A stretch of 64,000 nucleotides of DNA from assembly GCA_009617715.1 (NCBI GenBank), contig VTFK01000287.1, positions 248,001 through 312,000 of the forward strand, given 5' to 3'. Source of the stretch: Plectrocnemia conspersa (taxonomy: Eukaryota; Arthropoda; Insecta; Trichoptera; Polycentropodidae). The notes under the pieces were generated by a model, which was not told the DNA's origin, ran no database searches, and saw only the letters and a program-made list of their open reading frames with translations. Position 1 is the first letter of the stretch. Every line of letters begins with the position of its first letter. Positions 23,101 through 34,563 of this stretch are shown piece after piece. The position numbers were made by a program, and so were the translations under genes.

Positions 23101-23260
23101 ATATGTGTAGAAAACAAAATACATCTACCTAATGTTTTTAATGCAATTAACATTAAAAGAACGCTTCTAGCAAGACGAAATAACCGCTCATAGAAATCGG
23201 CTACTGGTGTTTCGGTTACCGAAACAAACCGGTTTTGAGCTAATCGCACATTTCATTTCG

Positions 23261-23461
23261 TTAACGATAGCGACCGCGTCGTAAACAGTTCCACAGATCA
23301 AAAACACAACGGTCCAGTTGGCTATGCGTGCGCCAAATTATCTCCGACGTGTCGTTGAACTTCTGAATGTCGCGCAAAAACAGATCTTCCCTCAGATAAG
23401 CTACTAAAGAGGTCATCGGATTGTTTGCGTGATCGTTGAACTTGACATATGATTCTAGCAA
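23261..23461 (-). CDS. Unrecognised candidate terminal exon (minus strand)
   Basis: The minus strand is open from about 23476 to a TAA at 23261-23263. It reads SYVKFNDHANNPMTSLVAYL, then REDLFLRDIQKFN, then SEIIWRTHSQLDRCVFDLWN and CLRRGRYR. The composition is mixed and protein-like, with GC-ending codons (AAC, CTG, GAC, CGC) unlike the AT-rich neighbourhood. A possible splice acceptor ends in CTTGCTAG at about 23456. I do not recognise a family. If real it would be a last exon of about 65 codons of a gene on the opposite strand, or a retroposed fragment. No clear AATAAA follows. Plus-strand frames over the block are broken. Confidence 0.35.
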   Translation of the reverse strand: MLESYVKFNDHANNPMTSLVAYLREDLFLRDIQKFNDTSEIIWRTHSQLDRCVFDLWNCLRRGRYR

Positions 23462-23476
23462 GGCGATCGATAATTA

Positions 23477-25269
23477 TCGCGATGTGCGCACTTAATTAGC
23501 ATCGAGCAGTTACAGCTCACTTTTTGTGCTGTTTTCCTTCTGCATATAATGCACACACGACATTTTATGACCACATAAAGTGAGATCGATGCTTTGCTGT
23601 GAATGAACTTTATGGTTTATTTTGTAGACAAGGCCGTGTTTTATGATTATTTTGTGACCGTGGTGGAACAGCTGAGCTATGCTTTTTTTAATCTTATAGG
23701 TTGCGAATTTCGACCGTTTGAGTCCTTTAGATATTATAAATATTATGATATTATATTCAGATTTAATAAACATTCACTAAACTTGTTAACCTTTTAATCA
23801 TAAAACAGCGCAACATATCTGGATATTTTCTTTTGAAAACTTCCTAAAAAGTATATGAAATATGATTCAACAAAAAGTATTGCAAGTTATTTTTCCTAGA
23901 AGACTCGTCAAGTCCATATAAAATACTGTCGTGTAGTAATAATGCTATCCATAATCTACTTGAGCTAATATATGCATAAACAATTGCTTGTTCGTGTTCA
24001 GATGATAAACGCGTTCTTTTCCGCGTCTAACGACATACACGTGTCATTAAGGCACGTGTATTGGAGCATTCCTAACAATCCTACTCATTACTCACGTAAC
24101 AGGTGTAAGCATTTATGTTATGCCATATACGAATTATAAGAAAATATTCAGCCAATTATTTAATTAACAGGTAGGTCAGGATCGATTTCGCATTCGATAG
24201 GGCAGATAACCTCGGTCATATAAAACGTGATACTACTGTTTTATATGGTTGGCGTTAAACCGACGCAGTATAGTCTTATCATATTCATACATGTTTTATC
24301 TGTTCGTGTAGTTTTTTTTGACAATCCATCCGAACGTGCTCTTACGAAGTCGCACATTACGTTGCATTCTATCGATTACGAACATGTTCTGCTAACGCAG
24401 ATAAGACTTAATGAGCGTTGTGCAAGTGAAAACTAGATGCTAGAGTAGAGCAGACCCGTCCCAGTTTGCCTTGCCAAATATCCATGGCTTAGCACGTTTT
24501 AGTCGTGACCAACTTTCAATGGTGCCTTACTTGGTTCTAACGTCTTCCAACGCATGAACCCAGACACTATAGAGTGATTATTTTTTTAATAATTGCACTT
24601 GTACGCACTCAATTGCGATAAGATTACCGGCGGTTCGTTGACACACATTTTACCAATGGCAATGTCATACGAAAATAAAAGTATGAATAATTGAACGCGT
24701 GTGACGACGCCCGGTGTTTTTCGCGCATTTGAACTTCGTCCCCACGCATTACCGAAAATGAGACTTTTGTTCCATTGATTTTGTGTTCTAATTAAAACTC
24801 CATTCAATTCAATCGTTTAAAAATACAGAACTAAATATAGCGACGATATAAAATCGATGGGAAAAAATATTTTTAGACTCGCGTCAATGAAACATTATCG
24901 CTTTATTTTAAGAAAAGCGACAGTATTCTGCGTTGGTGGATAGGTAATTTTATGTGTAAACAATGCGTGAAGTCATCCGCCCACTTACTTAATTTATTTT
25001 AGTAAATTTTCGTTTAATATACGCTGATCAGTCTTGATTGTTTAAAAACTACAATGCACATTATCGATGGCAACGGAATGCTACTCTATTTTCTCGTTTG
25101 ACACGAAACATTGAATTATTACTTACGTAATACATTATCTAATGATCTACTACAAATATTTATTTATGAATAATATATGGTTTATGTATTGTTATAACAC
25201 GAGTAATGAAGTAGTAACTAGCAATACTTCCTTGTATGTTTAAATGTATTATATTTTCAAAACACTATA
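23477..25269. other. Gene-free DNA, no bounded repeats
   Basis: No feature could be supported. A minus-strand frame at 24586-24807 (73 codons) is open but unrecognised and lacks splice or family evidence. Confidence 0.45.
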
Positions 25270-25800
25270 ATGAAACGCGGACTGATCTTTAACTTTTAGG
25301 TAACGAAATTTAAGGACACGATAACTGCCGTAGTTGTTATTCTATCGACATTAAATACACCTTGTAAAAATTTCAGCTAAGTTTGTTAGCTAGCCTTATT
25401 CGCCATTTTGTTTAAAAAAAAAATTGCAATACAATTAAATTTAAACTAAAATAAAAATTAAAAAAAAAGTTTTTTCCACATTTTTTGTTTTTTATATGAA
25501 TTTCTGAGATAAGATAACTCACTGTATTAATCATATTTACGTAAAACATACTCAAAAAATGACCTTGTTAGTATCTCAGCTAAGTTCGTTACCCAGCCTG
25601 ATCCACCATCTTGTTCCAAAATGGCGGCTATTTAAATTAACTCCCTTAAATAACTTAAAAATGTTAAAAACGTAAAATAGAAACTAAACAAAAATTTAAA
25701 TAAAAAATGTGTTTTTTTTTACATTTTTTGCCATTATTTGATTTTTGAGTACACGATAACTGTCACTGTTTTAGTCATATAGACATAAGACTTACTCCAT
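25270..25800 (+). repeat. Repeat family I, about three degenerate units
   Basis: A unit with the order GATAACTG, then TCAGCTAAGTT(C/T)GTTA, then CC(A/T)TCTTGTT or CCATTTTGTT recurs around 25320-25415 and 25510-25635, and begins again at 25745. AATGGCGGC follows in the second unit. Diverged copies are at 54105-54160 (same orientation) and, inverted, at 55365-55400 and 62560-63080. It is non-coding. The CCATCTTG/AAATGGCGGC core resembles a YY1/Pho-type binding site. Confidence 0.6.
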
Positions 25801-25830
25801 AAATATAGGTACTTGTTAATTATCACGGCG

Positions 25831-25989
25831 CCACGCTTAAATTTGCCAGTTGCGAAACGTCTATTTACTGTTCAAACCCAACCCTAACATAAACAAATTA
25901 ATCATTGTACCGTTATTAATATAACGCTTAGGTTAGGTTTGGGTTTGAACAGCAAAAGGACGTTTCGCAACTGTCAAGATTAAGCATGG
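25831..25989. repeat. Foldback element, arms about 50 nt
   Basis: The left arm runs CCACGCTTAA, then CAGTTGCGAAACGTC, then GTTCAAACCCAACCCTAAC. The right arm is its imperfect inverse (GGTTTGGGTTTGAAC, then GACGTTTCGCAACTG, then TTAAGCATGG). A single arm is found alone at 46081-46135. No coding capacity and no clear target duplication. Confidence 0.75.
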
Positions 25990-26899
25990 TTAGAAATTTA
26001 AAAAATTGTTGCAACATGAAATTTAGAATATTAAAATTGATGCATCTCACTGCTTAAATACATCGAGATATGACAGTGAAATCCTAAACTATTGGATATT
26101 TTACAAGTCAAGAACTTCTATTAGGTGAAACATTTAAATGCAAAACGCCAACATTTTGGATTTTTAATTTTTATTTAACCTTGCCTATGTTGTCTAAATT
26201 ATACAGCTTACAAATTTTACTAAAATTGATATTTTGTTTAATAAAAATCTCCAGGCAAATAGTTGTATGTAGATGATGATTTATTTTGCAGCTTAGTGGA
26301 AAATATAATTTAAAGTACAATATATTAAAATATTAAAGATACATATGTTTACAATTCGATTCACACACTCACTTTAGTGCTTTAATTTGGCATGGTAATA
26401 ATGTAATGAGAAAGTTATTTTGGCAAAAAATATGACGTATCACTTATTTTATTGCGATTCAATTTGGCAGTAAAACTCTTATAACATAATGAGATGTTTA
26501 TGATATTATCTATCACTTATATTCTTCGTTTGATTGGATACACTTTTACTATAATAGAAAATGGAACAGAAATATGTTAATATTTGTATTGTTTTTATCA
26601 CTAAGAAACAACTAAAATAAAACAAAGATTGCTTAGTGACAAAAAAATGCAATTTTATTTGTAGTGTTACTGGGCCGGTCAAAGAAGGGTCAGATTTTTT
26701 TTTTTAATTACTTGGCCAATCGGCACGCAGATAGTAGTGTCGTCATACGCCTCATAATAGCATGTAAATATAAATACTACAAATAAAATCATACGCCGGC
26801 TCGATAATTTATTTTGATGGAGGTGAAAGCCGTGTGCGACCACAAAGCAAACTAGTTTCGTACATACCGAATCAAAAATGACAAGGTCACATATGCTTA
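25990..26899. other. Gene-free AT-rich DNA
   Basis: Nothing but AT-rich sequence was seen. Confidence 0.5.
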
Positions 26900-27480
26900 T
26901 TTAAATTACCTTTGTTGCATTGAGCGATCGTGGTTTACTGCGAACGATGGCCGTCGCGGCTCGCGAGCGACATTCGTCGGCGTAATGGACGCCCGTGTCA
27001 ACGATCTCGGTCGATAATAATTTGACAATACCTTTCGAATTAACGACGCGATTACAGCTCGAACTTTGCCCGGCGATTCCGTCACGGGGCGTTCGCGTGC
27101 ACGGCGCTGCCAACCCAAGCACAAAAATGGACGTCAAGGTTACCGGTCGGCCGCCATTTTGAACCGCTGCGTTTTCGTGAAAGTCGTCTTCTTCCTCTTC
27201 TAGGATTTTTATACATGGCCGCTCTATCCATCCCGCAATGAGGTAGGTCGCGTGCGGATTTTTCGCGCGCGCACAATGGACGAAGGCCTGTGAAAAAAAT
27301 GCATTCGTGTCAATGATGCAATCGTGCGCGGATTGTCATTGCCAACCGGTCAATGCTATTTCAGATGACTTCCCGTCATTCGCCGGTGTAACATAATGAT
27401 AATGAACGCTCTTGGGTATTATTGTAATGTCAGCGAGAACGAGGCGACATTCGCGGAGCGTGCGCTAACGTCATAAACGT
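26900..27480. promoter_or_regulatory. GC/CpG-rich, repeat-free island
   Basis: This block is much richer in GC and CpG than the flanks and free of the dispersed repeats. It contains GGCCGCCATTTTGAA (about 27149-27163), a YY1/Pho-like motif. Frames are open on the minus strand in two registers (26901-27137 and 27082-27276), but they overlap each other and match nothing I know. An alternative promoter or enhancer of the large gene is the most economical reading. There is no direct proof. Confidence 0.35.
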
Positions 27481-27658
27481 TTTTTCATTGATTCTCTATT
27501 CGCGCGTTTCTTTTTTAATGGAATATCTATGTAGCAGGGTACCGACTTGACTTAGTAACAGGGTATGCTATAAACCCCCGATTTTAAATTAAATTTAATA
27601 TACACTAAAACATTTAATTATTATTATTAATCAAACATTTGTTCACACGTATACCTTA

Positions 27659-28230
27659 CAATAGGGCTTCCCAACCTTTCATGTCCCGCACCACGATATT
27701 TTTTTTAAAATATTTATCGCATCCCCTAAAGCAGTTTCTAAAAAATCGAAAATAAAGTTGTACTATAATCAAATTTTATTTATAATCAAAAATGAAACAT
27801 GGAAATAAGAAAATATTATAAAAATTACCATTTGCATAAATCTTTCTTACTATAATATAAGCGTATATTTTACGAATATTCAAATAGTTGAAAGTCTGGC
27901 GAATGATACGAATATTCGATTGAGAACCCTACTGATATCTGGCAAATCTAGGATTGAATCCAGTATGAATTCTAGTATATTTAAATTCCTATTGTGTTTG
28001 AGAAAAAAAAATATGATTATAATTCCGATCAATCTTAACAGATTAGGTTTTCTTAGATTTTCCTAATCTAACGGATGAATAATTAAAATAAAATAGAGCT
28101 AGGTCGTGCAAAAATAAATAGTTTATAATTAATTAAATATATGTTACTGATTTCAGCCTGTTGTCTCACCAGTTGTTTAATAGTTGTTGATTGTGCTAAC
28201 ACTGTCACGTTGACATAAAAAAAATTAAAT
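27659..28230. repeat. Possible small hAT MITE and inverted family G copy
   Basis: CAATAGGGCTTCCCAACC at 27659 and GATTGAGAACCCTACTG ending at 27934 are hAT-like ends in opposite orientation, but they match only partly. The flanking octamers (ATACCTTA and ATATCTGG) agree at only 5 of 8 positions, so this element is tentative. From about 28010 to 28215 an inverted, diverged family G copy follows (GTTGTCTCACCAGTTGTT and GTTGATTGTGCTAACAC). Confidence 0.4.
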
Positions 28231-30824
28231 AAATAATAGGGAATCTATTTAATATTTATGATTCAATAGTCGCTTTTTAAGCGGCACTCAAAAACGTAGG
28301 TTTTTTAAAATACTCGAGTTGTGTTAAATCCTTTAAAACAACTCAGAAAAGTGATTGTGAAAAAAAAAAAACAAGTATCAAAACGATGTATGTATGTCAT
28401 GGAATGGCGTTATTTGAATCTTAACGCCTAAGTCTCTGGGTGAATTGCTACGAAGACTTTCATTTTTCACCAATTGAAGATGTTGATTGATTATTGCACA
28501 TACCAGATAAGAAAGTAAAACTATTCCTCTATGCTTGTCAATATGTGTTTATTTATGCGTACTATAAACAATCATCGAATCTCATACATACGAATAGGGT
28601 TAAATCTCATACATACGTCAGACTTTTTTTCTAGTACTTGCTCCGTTATCGTAAGTTGACTTTAGTGCTCTTTTCAAAGTACTCGTATTTGTATAATATG
28701 GCTTAATATTTTTTATAAAATAAATTAGAGAGTTGTCTTATTTTTATTGTCTATATAATTTTCAATTTTTTTTCCACATTTTTCACTCCATCCAACTGAT
28801 ATTTTTGAAAGCGTCTATGCTTCAAGGAACACATAATTCCTTATTGTTTTCATTCTTTAGTACAAACTCAAGTCGCAAGTGAATGTTGACCTCTCTTTCT
28901 CGATCCGCCATTTTATCTCAAGCGTGCAGTCCTGATCTTCGTCTAGAGCAGTGGCCTAGAAACTACCACAATATATACTTGCTGATACCTATATTACCTA
29001 TTTGAATTAAAAAGGTAAAATAGTTATTTCATCAATACACAAGAACAATAAAATTTAGATTTTTTTATGGCAAAGCAAATTGTAAATTTTCAGTCGATTC
29101 ACGTGCTTTGTATTTATGTTCATTAGAGTAGAACATCTTTGTTCATATAGATAACTTTTTGCGAAGGTTTTGCAACTCTTTACATCCGACAAGATGACGG
29201 ATCTGCTTTGTTTACAAATTCAATGCTTGCTTCTTTGTTGAAACGAAGTTAAAAAGGTGCTTCTGCCAATCCTTCACAGGCTCCTCTGACACAATTTTAA
29301 TAAACCAAACGTATCTTTAAAATAAAATATTGCAAAAAATAATATGTACTAGCATTATAAAATAGTACAAATTTCATGATTTTATTTGTGTTGTGAGTTC
29401 AAAAGCTCATTTGTAATTTACAAAGCTCTAAAGTTAAAGCTGTTTTTTTTGTATTTTTACACCTTGCATTTATGTATATTTAAACATCAGGTTATTAAAT
29501 ATGTTGCTGGTCTTTTTATTATGTAATTTACACACGTGGTTTTTTCATTTAAAATTTGAGTGACTTAGTGCAATTATTTCTGAATAGAAATGCCGGAAAA
29601 ACTATGCACTCATTATCTTACAGCATATTCACAAAATAGCTTAAACGCTCGGAATTCTCGGATGTAATAACGTATAACTGCTCTTCTGGTTTGTCTCACT
29701 ATCTGGAAATTGTTATTATTTCGTTAAATAATGGTCTAAAATTACGCTTTATTCGAAAACGAAACGCGCACGGCAAAAACGCACGGCCGCCTCCTTTCAC
29801 CGTAACTTTCGATTTCCATGCATACTACGTTCTAGTGTAGGAATAGATTTTATATGGCCGGACACACTATGAACATAACGGTCAATTATTATGTATATGT
29901 AAAAAATAATATAATAATATGATACGTTCACCAGCTTAACGGAAACTCTCGACGCTTCCAATTAACGAAATGTTAATCGAGTCGCACAAAAGAGTTCGAC
30001 GAACTGTCGCATTGTTTAAAAATGCGTCGATTCTCGGAAGGGGGGTGAGACTAATTAGTATGTAGTGCTACGGTCACATGTCGTGACTTACTACTACTAC
30101 AGTTTCCGGCAAGCGTAAGTCAGCTTCCGGTAGGTAACCTTCCGCGCGTAGTTCAAATACGCGCCTTTGCAAAATGACGAAATTCGAATCGAAATCTGAT
30201 AAGATTACCTCTGCGATAAAAATTGATATATGTATAATACATACAACTATCAATATATACAGCTTGCGAAACGTACGTTAATTTTCATACAGAACCGGCG
30301 GAGATAACTAAACGCGTTCTACGCATACACATTCATACATACACCTACAATTAGTAACAGTGCAAGATAATGCCGATAGTAATATGTATAACCTGTTTCA
30401 GAATTACCGCCGCATAATACCTGTTTCTATAATGTCGATTGATAGATTGTAGAGCGTTATATAAATTTATGGAAAAAAAATAATCAAAAATAATTTATAC
30501 GCGTTCGTGCGTTGTGAAAACTTTTTTTTTTTTTCACGCTCGAAAGAACGCGCACTATGTCGTTTTTTTGCTGTAATTGATTTAATTGTGTTGAGAGTAA
30601 ATTTATGAGCATATTATCTAAAACATTGTTTCATCGATAATATTGTGCAAAACTTGAAAATCCCGATTGAGATTCAATCTTTGTGTTTTGAGTTATATAT
30701 GTATTCGATTGATTTGCAGATAGAGCAATATATTCAACTCTTAAAACAGGATATTGCGAAAACAATTTGTTGTTAAATAACGAACTAGGACTGATATAAA
30801 GATTAGTAATGATTCGATCCATAT
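28231..30824. other. Gene-free DNA; GC-richer block 29750-30180
   Basis: No exon was recognised. A short tandem AATCTCATACATACG occurs twice at about 28577 and 28601. The block 29750-30180 is GC-richer and repeat-free. The remainder is AT-rich. Confidence 0.45.
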
Positions 30825-30832
30825 GGTTAACC

Positions 30833-31085
30833 CAGTGGTCGGCAAATCCATAGCCAATGGCCAAATATGCACATTACAACGTTAAAAAAAAAAAATTGAG
30901 AGCCAAATCTATTTGTAGATTTAGCAAACCTTTATTATAATTTTCCAAATCAACAGAAAAGTCGTTGAATTTAGATCCATATTTCCTTTTTTTTTTTGTT
31001 TGTGCGAATGCCCGTGGATATTTTGCCAGAGCCGCACTTAAGAACTGCCGCATGCGGCTCCGGAGCCGCACTTTGCCGACCTCTG
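30833..31085. mobile_element. hAT MITE with perfect 8-bp TSD GGTTAACC
   Basis: Terminal inverted repeats CAGTGGTCGGCAAA (left) and the complement of CAGAGGTCGGCAAA (right) are flanked by GGTTAACC at 30825-30832 and 31086-31093. The interior has no transposase. Next to the right end is the palindromic segment GCGGCTCCGGAGCCGC, shared with the fragment at 16090-16135. It is a non-autonomous hAT element that landed about 500 bp upstream of the coding exon at 31597. Confidence 0.93.
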
Positions 31086-31093
31086 GGTTAACC

Positions 31094-31596
31094 CATTTGA
31101 ATGTAGATGTAAATTTTTTTTTGAAAAGTTTGAATATGTTAACATACATTTTTTTTTAGTTTGTTTGCAAATTATTTTATAAATCTTAAGAACTGTCATT
31201 GTATAATTAAAACAGTTTACATACGCCAGATTTTTTTTGTAGGTGTAACCGAGCTGTTTGGAAAGTTTCGGATACAATAGGACATTCTGATGCCGCTGAT
31301 TACTTGGCTCGCGCCCAGAGTAGTCAGCAGAAACATGATCGTGATCTTGCGACCTTCCAATGGTCAAACGTTCGGTCCAGATTTAATTATTACACTTTCA
31401 GTTAAAAATATACTTACCCATTTGGCAGACGCTTTTATTTTGTATCGATCAGATTATTCACTTGCATGTTTTTGTTTGAGGTTTGACTTTCGAGGCAATA
31501 AACGAAATTAATTGCATCGAATGCATTTTTGAAGTGAAAGCTTATTCAATTATGTTGCGAAAATGTTGTTAATTGGATGATTTTTGCATTTTTCAG
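31094..31596 (+). other. Intron end upstream of coding exon
   Basis: No repeats are recognised. The last bases before the exon (31577-31596) form a T-rich polypyrimidine tract ending TTTTTCAG, a standard 3' splice site. Short open frames on both strands at 31290-31510 are unrecognised. Confidence 0.5.
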
Positions 31597-31757
31597 ATGC
31601 CGGTCGAGCTGGTGAAGCGCTTGGACGAAGTTCGCCTTTTGGAGTCAAGAAAGTCAGCGCGTTTGGCTGACCAAGATACAGATTTTGCTCGTTTGGCTGA
31701 CATGGGAGGAGACCGACGAAAATCAGCGCACAATCTCGACTATCCGCCCAATTTCAA
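31597..31757 (+). CDS. Coding exon of the large plus-strand (Glut4EF-like) gene
   Basis: The exon is bounded by an acceptor ending TTTTTCAG and the strong donor GTAAGA at 31758. It begins with ATG, so translation may start here with the 5' UTR in an upstream exon, although an in-frame upstream exon is not excluded. The 53 codons read MPVELVKRLDEVRLLESRKS, then two similar ARLADQD/ARLADMG segments, then DRRKSAHNLDYPPNF. It is charged and hydrophilic, with no recognised fold. It ends two bases into a codon, and the exon at 60525 supplies the missing third base (AA+T, Asn), so the two join in frame across about 28.8 kb. Assignment to the same gene rests on strand, phase and the absence of another convincing plus-strand exon between them. 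The codon usage is richer in GC than the surrounding intron. Confidence 0.72.
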
Positions 31758-32868
31758 GTAAGAATTAACTATTAAGGAACATGATAAGAATGTTAAATGC
31801 AACAAAAAGTATATGTAATATAATTGAGTTGCTCTTTTTTGCCTTTCATGATTAAATATCCCACTCATGACATTTTAGAGATTGAAAACTTGATACCTAA
31901 AAATAAATTATATATCACAGACAAATCATAAATTTTCGACAACCTCGTTAATGTACTGTCTGGCGATGACTGACATAACAAAAACAAAAACGCTTCTTCC
32001 AAATATAAAATATCTTACCATTTTTTTTTTATTAATATTGAACGACTTTCGCGAGTCATGGTAGATTTAGTCTTTTCAATACGCTCTCTAATTTCCCCTT
32101 CTCATTATCATTTTTGAAGCAAACTCTAAGAGCATTGCTAATTTTTAGTTGCTCGAATCGATATTTTTCTATATGACCGTTTTACTTCGCAGCAATTTCC
32201 TCTTTCTCCACAAATCTAAAGTTTCGATCTCGAACATGTCGCGATTTCGCTGCTCGTTGAATTGTAATTGAAAATAAATGCATTATGCAAAAATTAACAG
32301 GTATTGAGGTCAACTTTTCCCGTTCACCGAATGCGCCCGTGCATTTAAAACCAAGGTTAGATAATTTGTTCCATTCCACCTAGTTAAAAATGCGTCCCGT
32401 GTCGAGGCAGTTGCATTCGAAACGATTTCGCAAAGTGAACGATATAAATTGTTTTTACAGACACAATTGCATTTTCATACCATTAATCGATAACTCTATT
32501 TTTTTTAATAATTCAACGCGTCTGGTATATCACAGCACTCAGTTTACGGTTCAATTGATTTCGGTTAACTTAACGGCGTGAAAGTGACTTCTTAATTGAA
32601 GTTTTATGACCGAATAATCGGAATTATCGCAGATGTATGATCAAAATGATCCCACGCCTATACTCATTATCATTGATCATCGCCTTCTGTGTTAATACGT
32701 GCTTTATATGTTAATTTAATGGTGTTATTTTTATGTCATTATTACTTTTAGAATCAATGATATAATAATATACATGTAATTATTACATAAAAATAGTTCT
32801 GTAAAAAGAAGATTTGAATAAATATTATTTCGCAGCTAAAATATACTATCTATACCTGTCTTGATACG
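31758..32868 (+). other. Start of the giant intron
   Basis: After the GTAAGA donor the sequence is AT-rich with no recognised repeats or exons until the M1 fragment at 32869. Confidence 0.55.
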
Positions 32869-32940
32869 ATTTTATTGCTTTTGCCTTCTGAGAAGTGATA
32901 ATTGTTTTTGCGCTCTCCTTTTGGACAAAATTGTCAAAAG
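32869..32940 (+). repeat. Family M1, right-half fragment
   Basis: CGATTTTATTGCTTTTG, then CTTCTGAGAAGTGATAATTG, then TTTTTGCGC matches the right arm of the M1 palindrome at 4160-4220, with a small internal deletion of the GACGTGAATTTT piece. Confidence 0.75.
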
Positions 32941-32941
32941 T

Positions 32942-33147
32942 GTCGCTTCCGGGGCTCGAACCCGCAACCTCATGCCTCCACTACACTCTCTGGAAGTTGT
33001 CCGAACCGAGTTGTCGGCCAAGTAAGCGCCCACACTGTCGCGGATCTCATATGCCCGCGTTCTTCGCGGCGTGAATGGCGTTCGGACGGCGGCTGCTGTC
33101 ACATACAGCCGGTATATTTGCGTGCGATCGAAGAAAGTGACAAATAA
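32942..33147 (-). repeat. tRNA-like SINE-type fragment
   Basis: On the minus strand, GGTTGCGGGTTCGAGCCCCG (about 32951-32970) is an excellent tRNA T-arm/B-box. It is preceded by ACTTCCAGAGAGTGTAGTGG, which also occurs near 35134 and 35842. The rest (32990-33147) is GC-rich and non-coding. A full cloverleaf cannot be drawn, so this looks like a tRNA-derived retroposon piece fused to a MITE end rather than a tRNA gene. Confidence 0.5.
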
Positions 33148-33671
33148 TCGCAATTTTTAAATTGTCATATTATTATAATTATAAAAGTTTGTGTAGGCAC
33201 TCACCAATACAACATCAATGAAAACTTTTCGGTCATAAATATTCAATTTACGCAAAATCTTTGTCGGCTTTTGCAAAATGCCATAATGCGTAAAAATGCT
33301 ACTTCAGAATACGAACACTACATGTGTGACTATCCTAAAATTTGTCGCCGTCGATTTTAAATAAGAATTCGTTATGGTGTGACATTTATATAAACCGATC
33401 TAGTGTTATATACTCTGATTTTGAATCTATGAATTCCTATAATTATATAATTCAATAAGATTGCGACGCAATTTCAACGATGCAACGTAATTAGTTCATC
33501 GACCTAAAAATCGTGTTATATGAACGTTTGTTTATGTTAAAGCAATTAGAGCAAACAAGGGATCTATTCGGTATCATTCGTTTGAACGAAACCATAAATC
33601 GATGGGACACTTGAAACTGTAAACAGTACTACACTTGTTCTCTTTGTCACAAAGAGATGATGCGTCACATG

Positions 33672-34315
33672 TAGGGATTCCAATCCCGGGCCAAAATTTT
33701 GATCCCGAGATTTCGGTATTGCAATTAGTCGATCCCGGGATCCCGGGACCAGTCCCGGGATAATTTTCATGTTATTTTATCGATAAAAATAATTTAAAAT
33801 GAATAATAAATATTTTTTTACATCAGTTTTTTATAACGTACAATGTATAAAGTACGTATAATTTTAGTCTTGGACTTAAAATAGAAAGTAATATAATAAA
33901 AAGAAATAAGGGAAGGTCTTATTTATTTATTTGAGAAGATAAAAAATGAACTTTTGACAATGTATTTACATATGTACATTCATAGACAATTAATGGAAAA
34001 CATTATTTTGGAAAAAACTCACGAAGTAACATCAAAGCATCAAGCGTTTCATCATTTAGCCTTGATCTGATTTTGGTTCCTAAGCAGCCTGCAGCTGAAA
34101 AAGCACGTTCAGACTCACAGCCTCAAAGATTCACAGATGACACGTGCAACTCGCGCAAGTTTGTATACGAAATATAACGATTTTGTCAATAATAATTCGA
34201 TTGTGCTTGATAAATCAATCAATCCAACAAATTCGGGATTATGTTTTATAATCCCGGGACTCATCGGGTATTGAAAATCGTTCGGGATCCCGGGATCCCG
34301 GGATTGGAATCCCTA
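33672..34315 (-). mobile_element. hAT deletion derivative 'CCCGGG', copy 2, nested in an LTR
   Basis: It has the same 19-bp terminal repeats as copy 1 (22012-22665). The 8-bp duplication GTCACATG (33664-33671 and 34316-34323) is perfect. The paralogous LTR at 36132-36594 reads GCGTCACGTG at this point with nothing inserted, an independent empty-site proof of the boundaries. Subterminal GATCCCGGGA palindromes and the same C-terminal hATC remnant are kept. Differences from copy 1 are scattered substitutions and small indels. Confidence 0.96.
34003..34116 (-). pseudogene. hATC dimerisation remnant in hAT copy 2
   Basis: The minus strand reads ESERAFSAAGCLGTKIRSRL, then NDETLDALMLLREFFPK and a stop. 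Compared with copy 1 it has Glu for Lys after Asn-Asp and a Phe-Pro ending. The ELD/LLREFF arrangement looks closer to a functional hATC terminus, so copy 2 may be nearer the ancestral sequence. Upstream the frame is closed and no catalytic core is present. Confidence 0.88.
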
Positions 34316-34563
34316 GTCACATGTAGTCACAGGGTCGATCGAAGGGACAAATCGATGGTGTACATGTTACCTTATGGAATGTGTCATAAGGAAATGCGTC
34401 ACGTGTGCAATGTATATAAATATGGGAATTGAATAATGAAAAGACACTTGATCTTGATCTCGGAGAGAGAGAGAGTGACGGTCAGAGCCACTATACAAAA
34501 GCGTACTCATTTAAAACAAATCGTTCGTCCAGCCGATTCCTCCTCCCGGGTCCTTAACACTAG

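Larger units (their letters stand above)
33404..34559 (+). mobile_element. Solo LTR, copy 1, interrupted by a hAT element
   Basis: The repeat begins TGTTATATACTCTG and ends CCGGGTCCTTAACA, so it has the TG...CA boundaries of an LTR, and is flanked by the 4-bp duplication CTAG (33400-33403 and 34560-34563). Removing the nested hAT (33672-34315 plus one 8-bp duplication) leaves about 504 bp that aligns along its whole length with the second solo LTR at 36132-36594. A short GA-rich tract (GAGAGAGAGAG) lies near its 3' side. No internal retrotransposon sequence is present, so it formed by LTR-LTR recombination. A 4-bp duplication suits a Gypsy- or BEL-type element. The superfamily is not resolved. 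Confidence 0.9.

Noticed and set aside
24586..24807. 73-codon minus-strand frame
   Set aside because: Open but unrecognised, no splice signals and no codon contrast strong enough to call.
27659..27934. hAT MITE
   Set aside because: The ends match only partly and the flanking octamers agree at 5 of 8 positions, so it is not called as a confident element.
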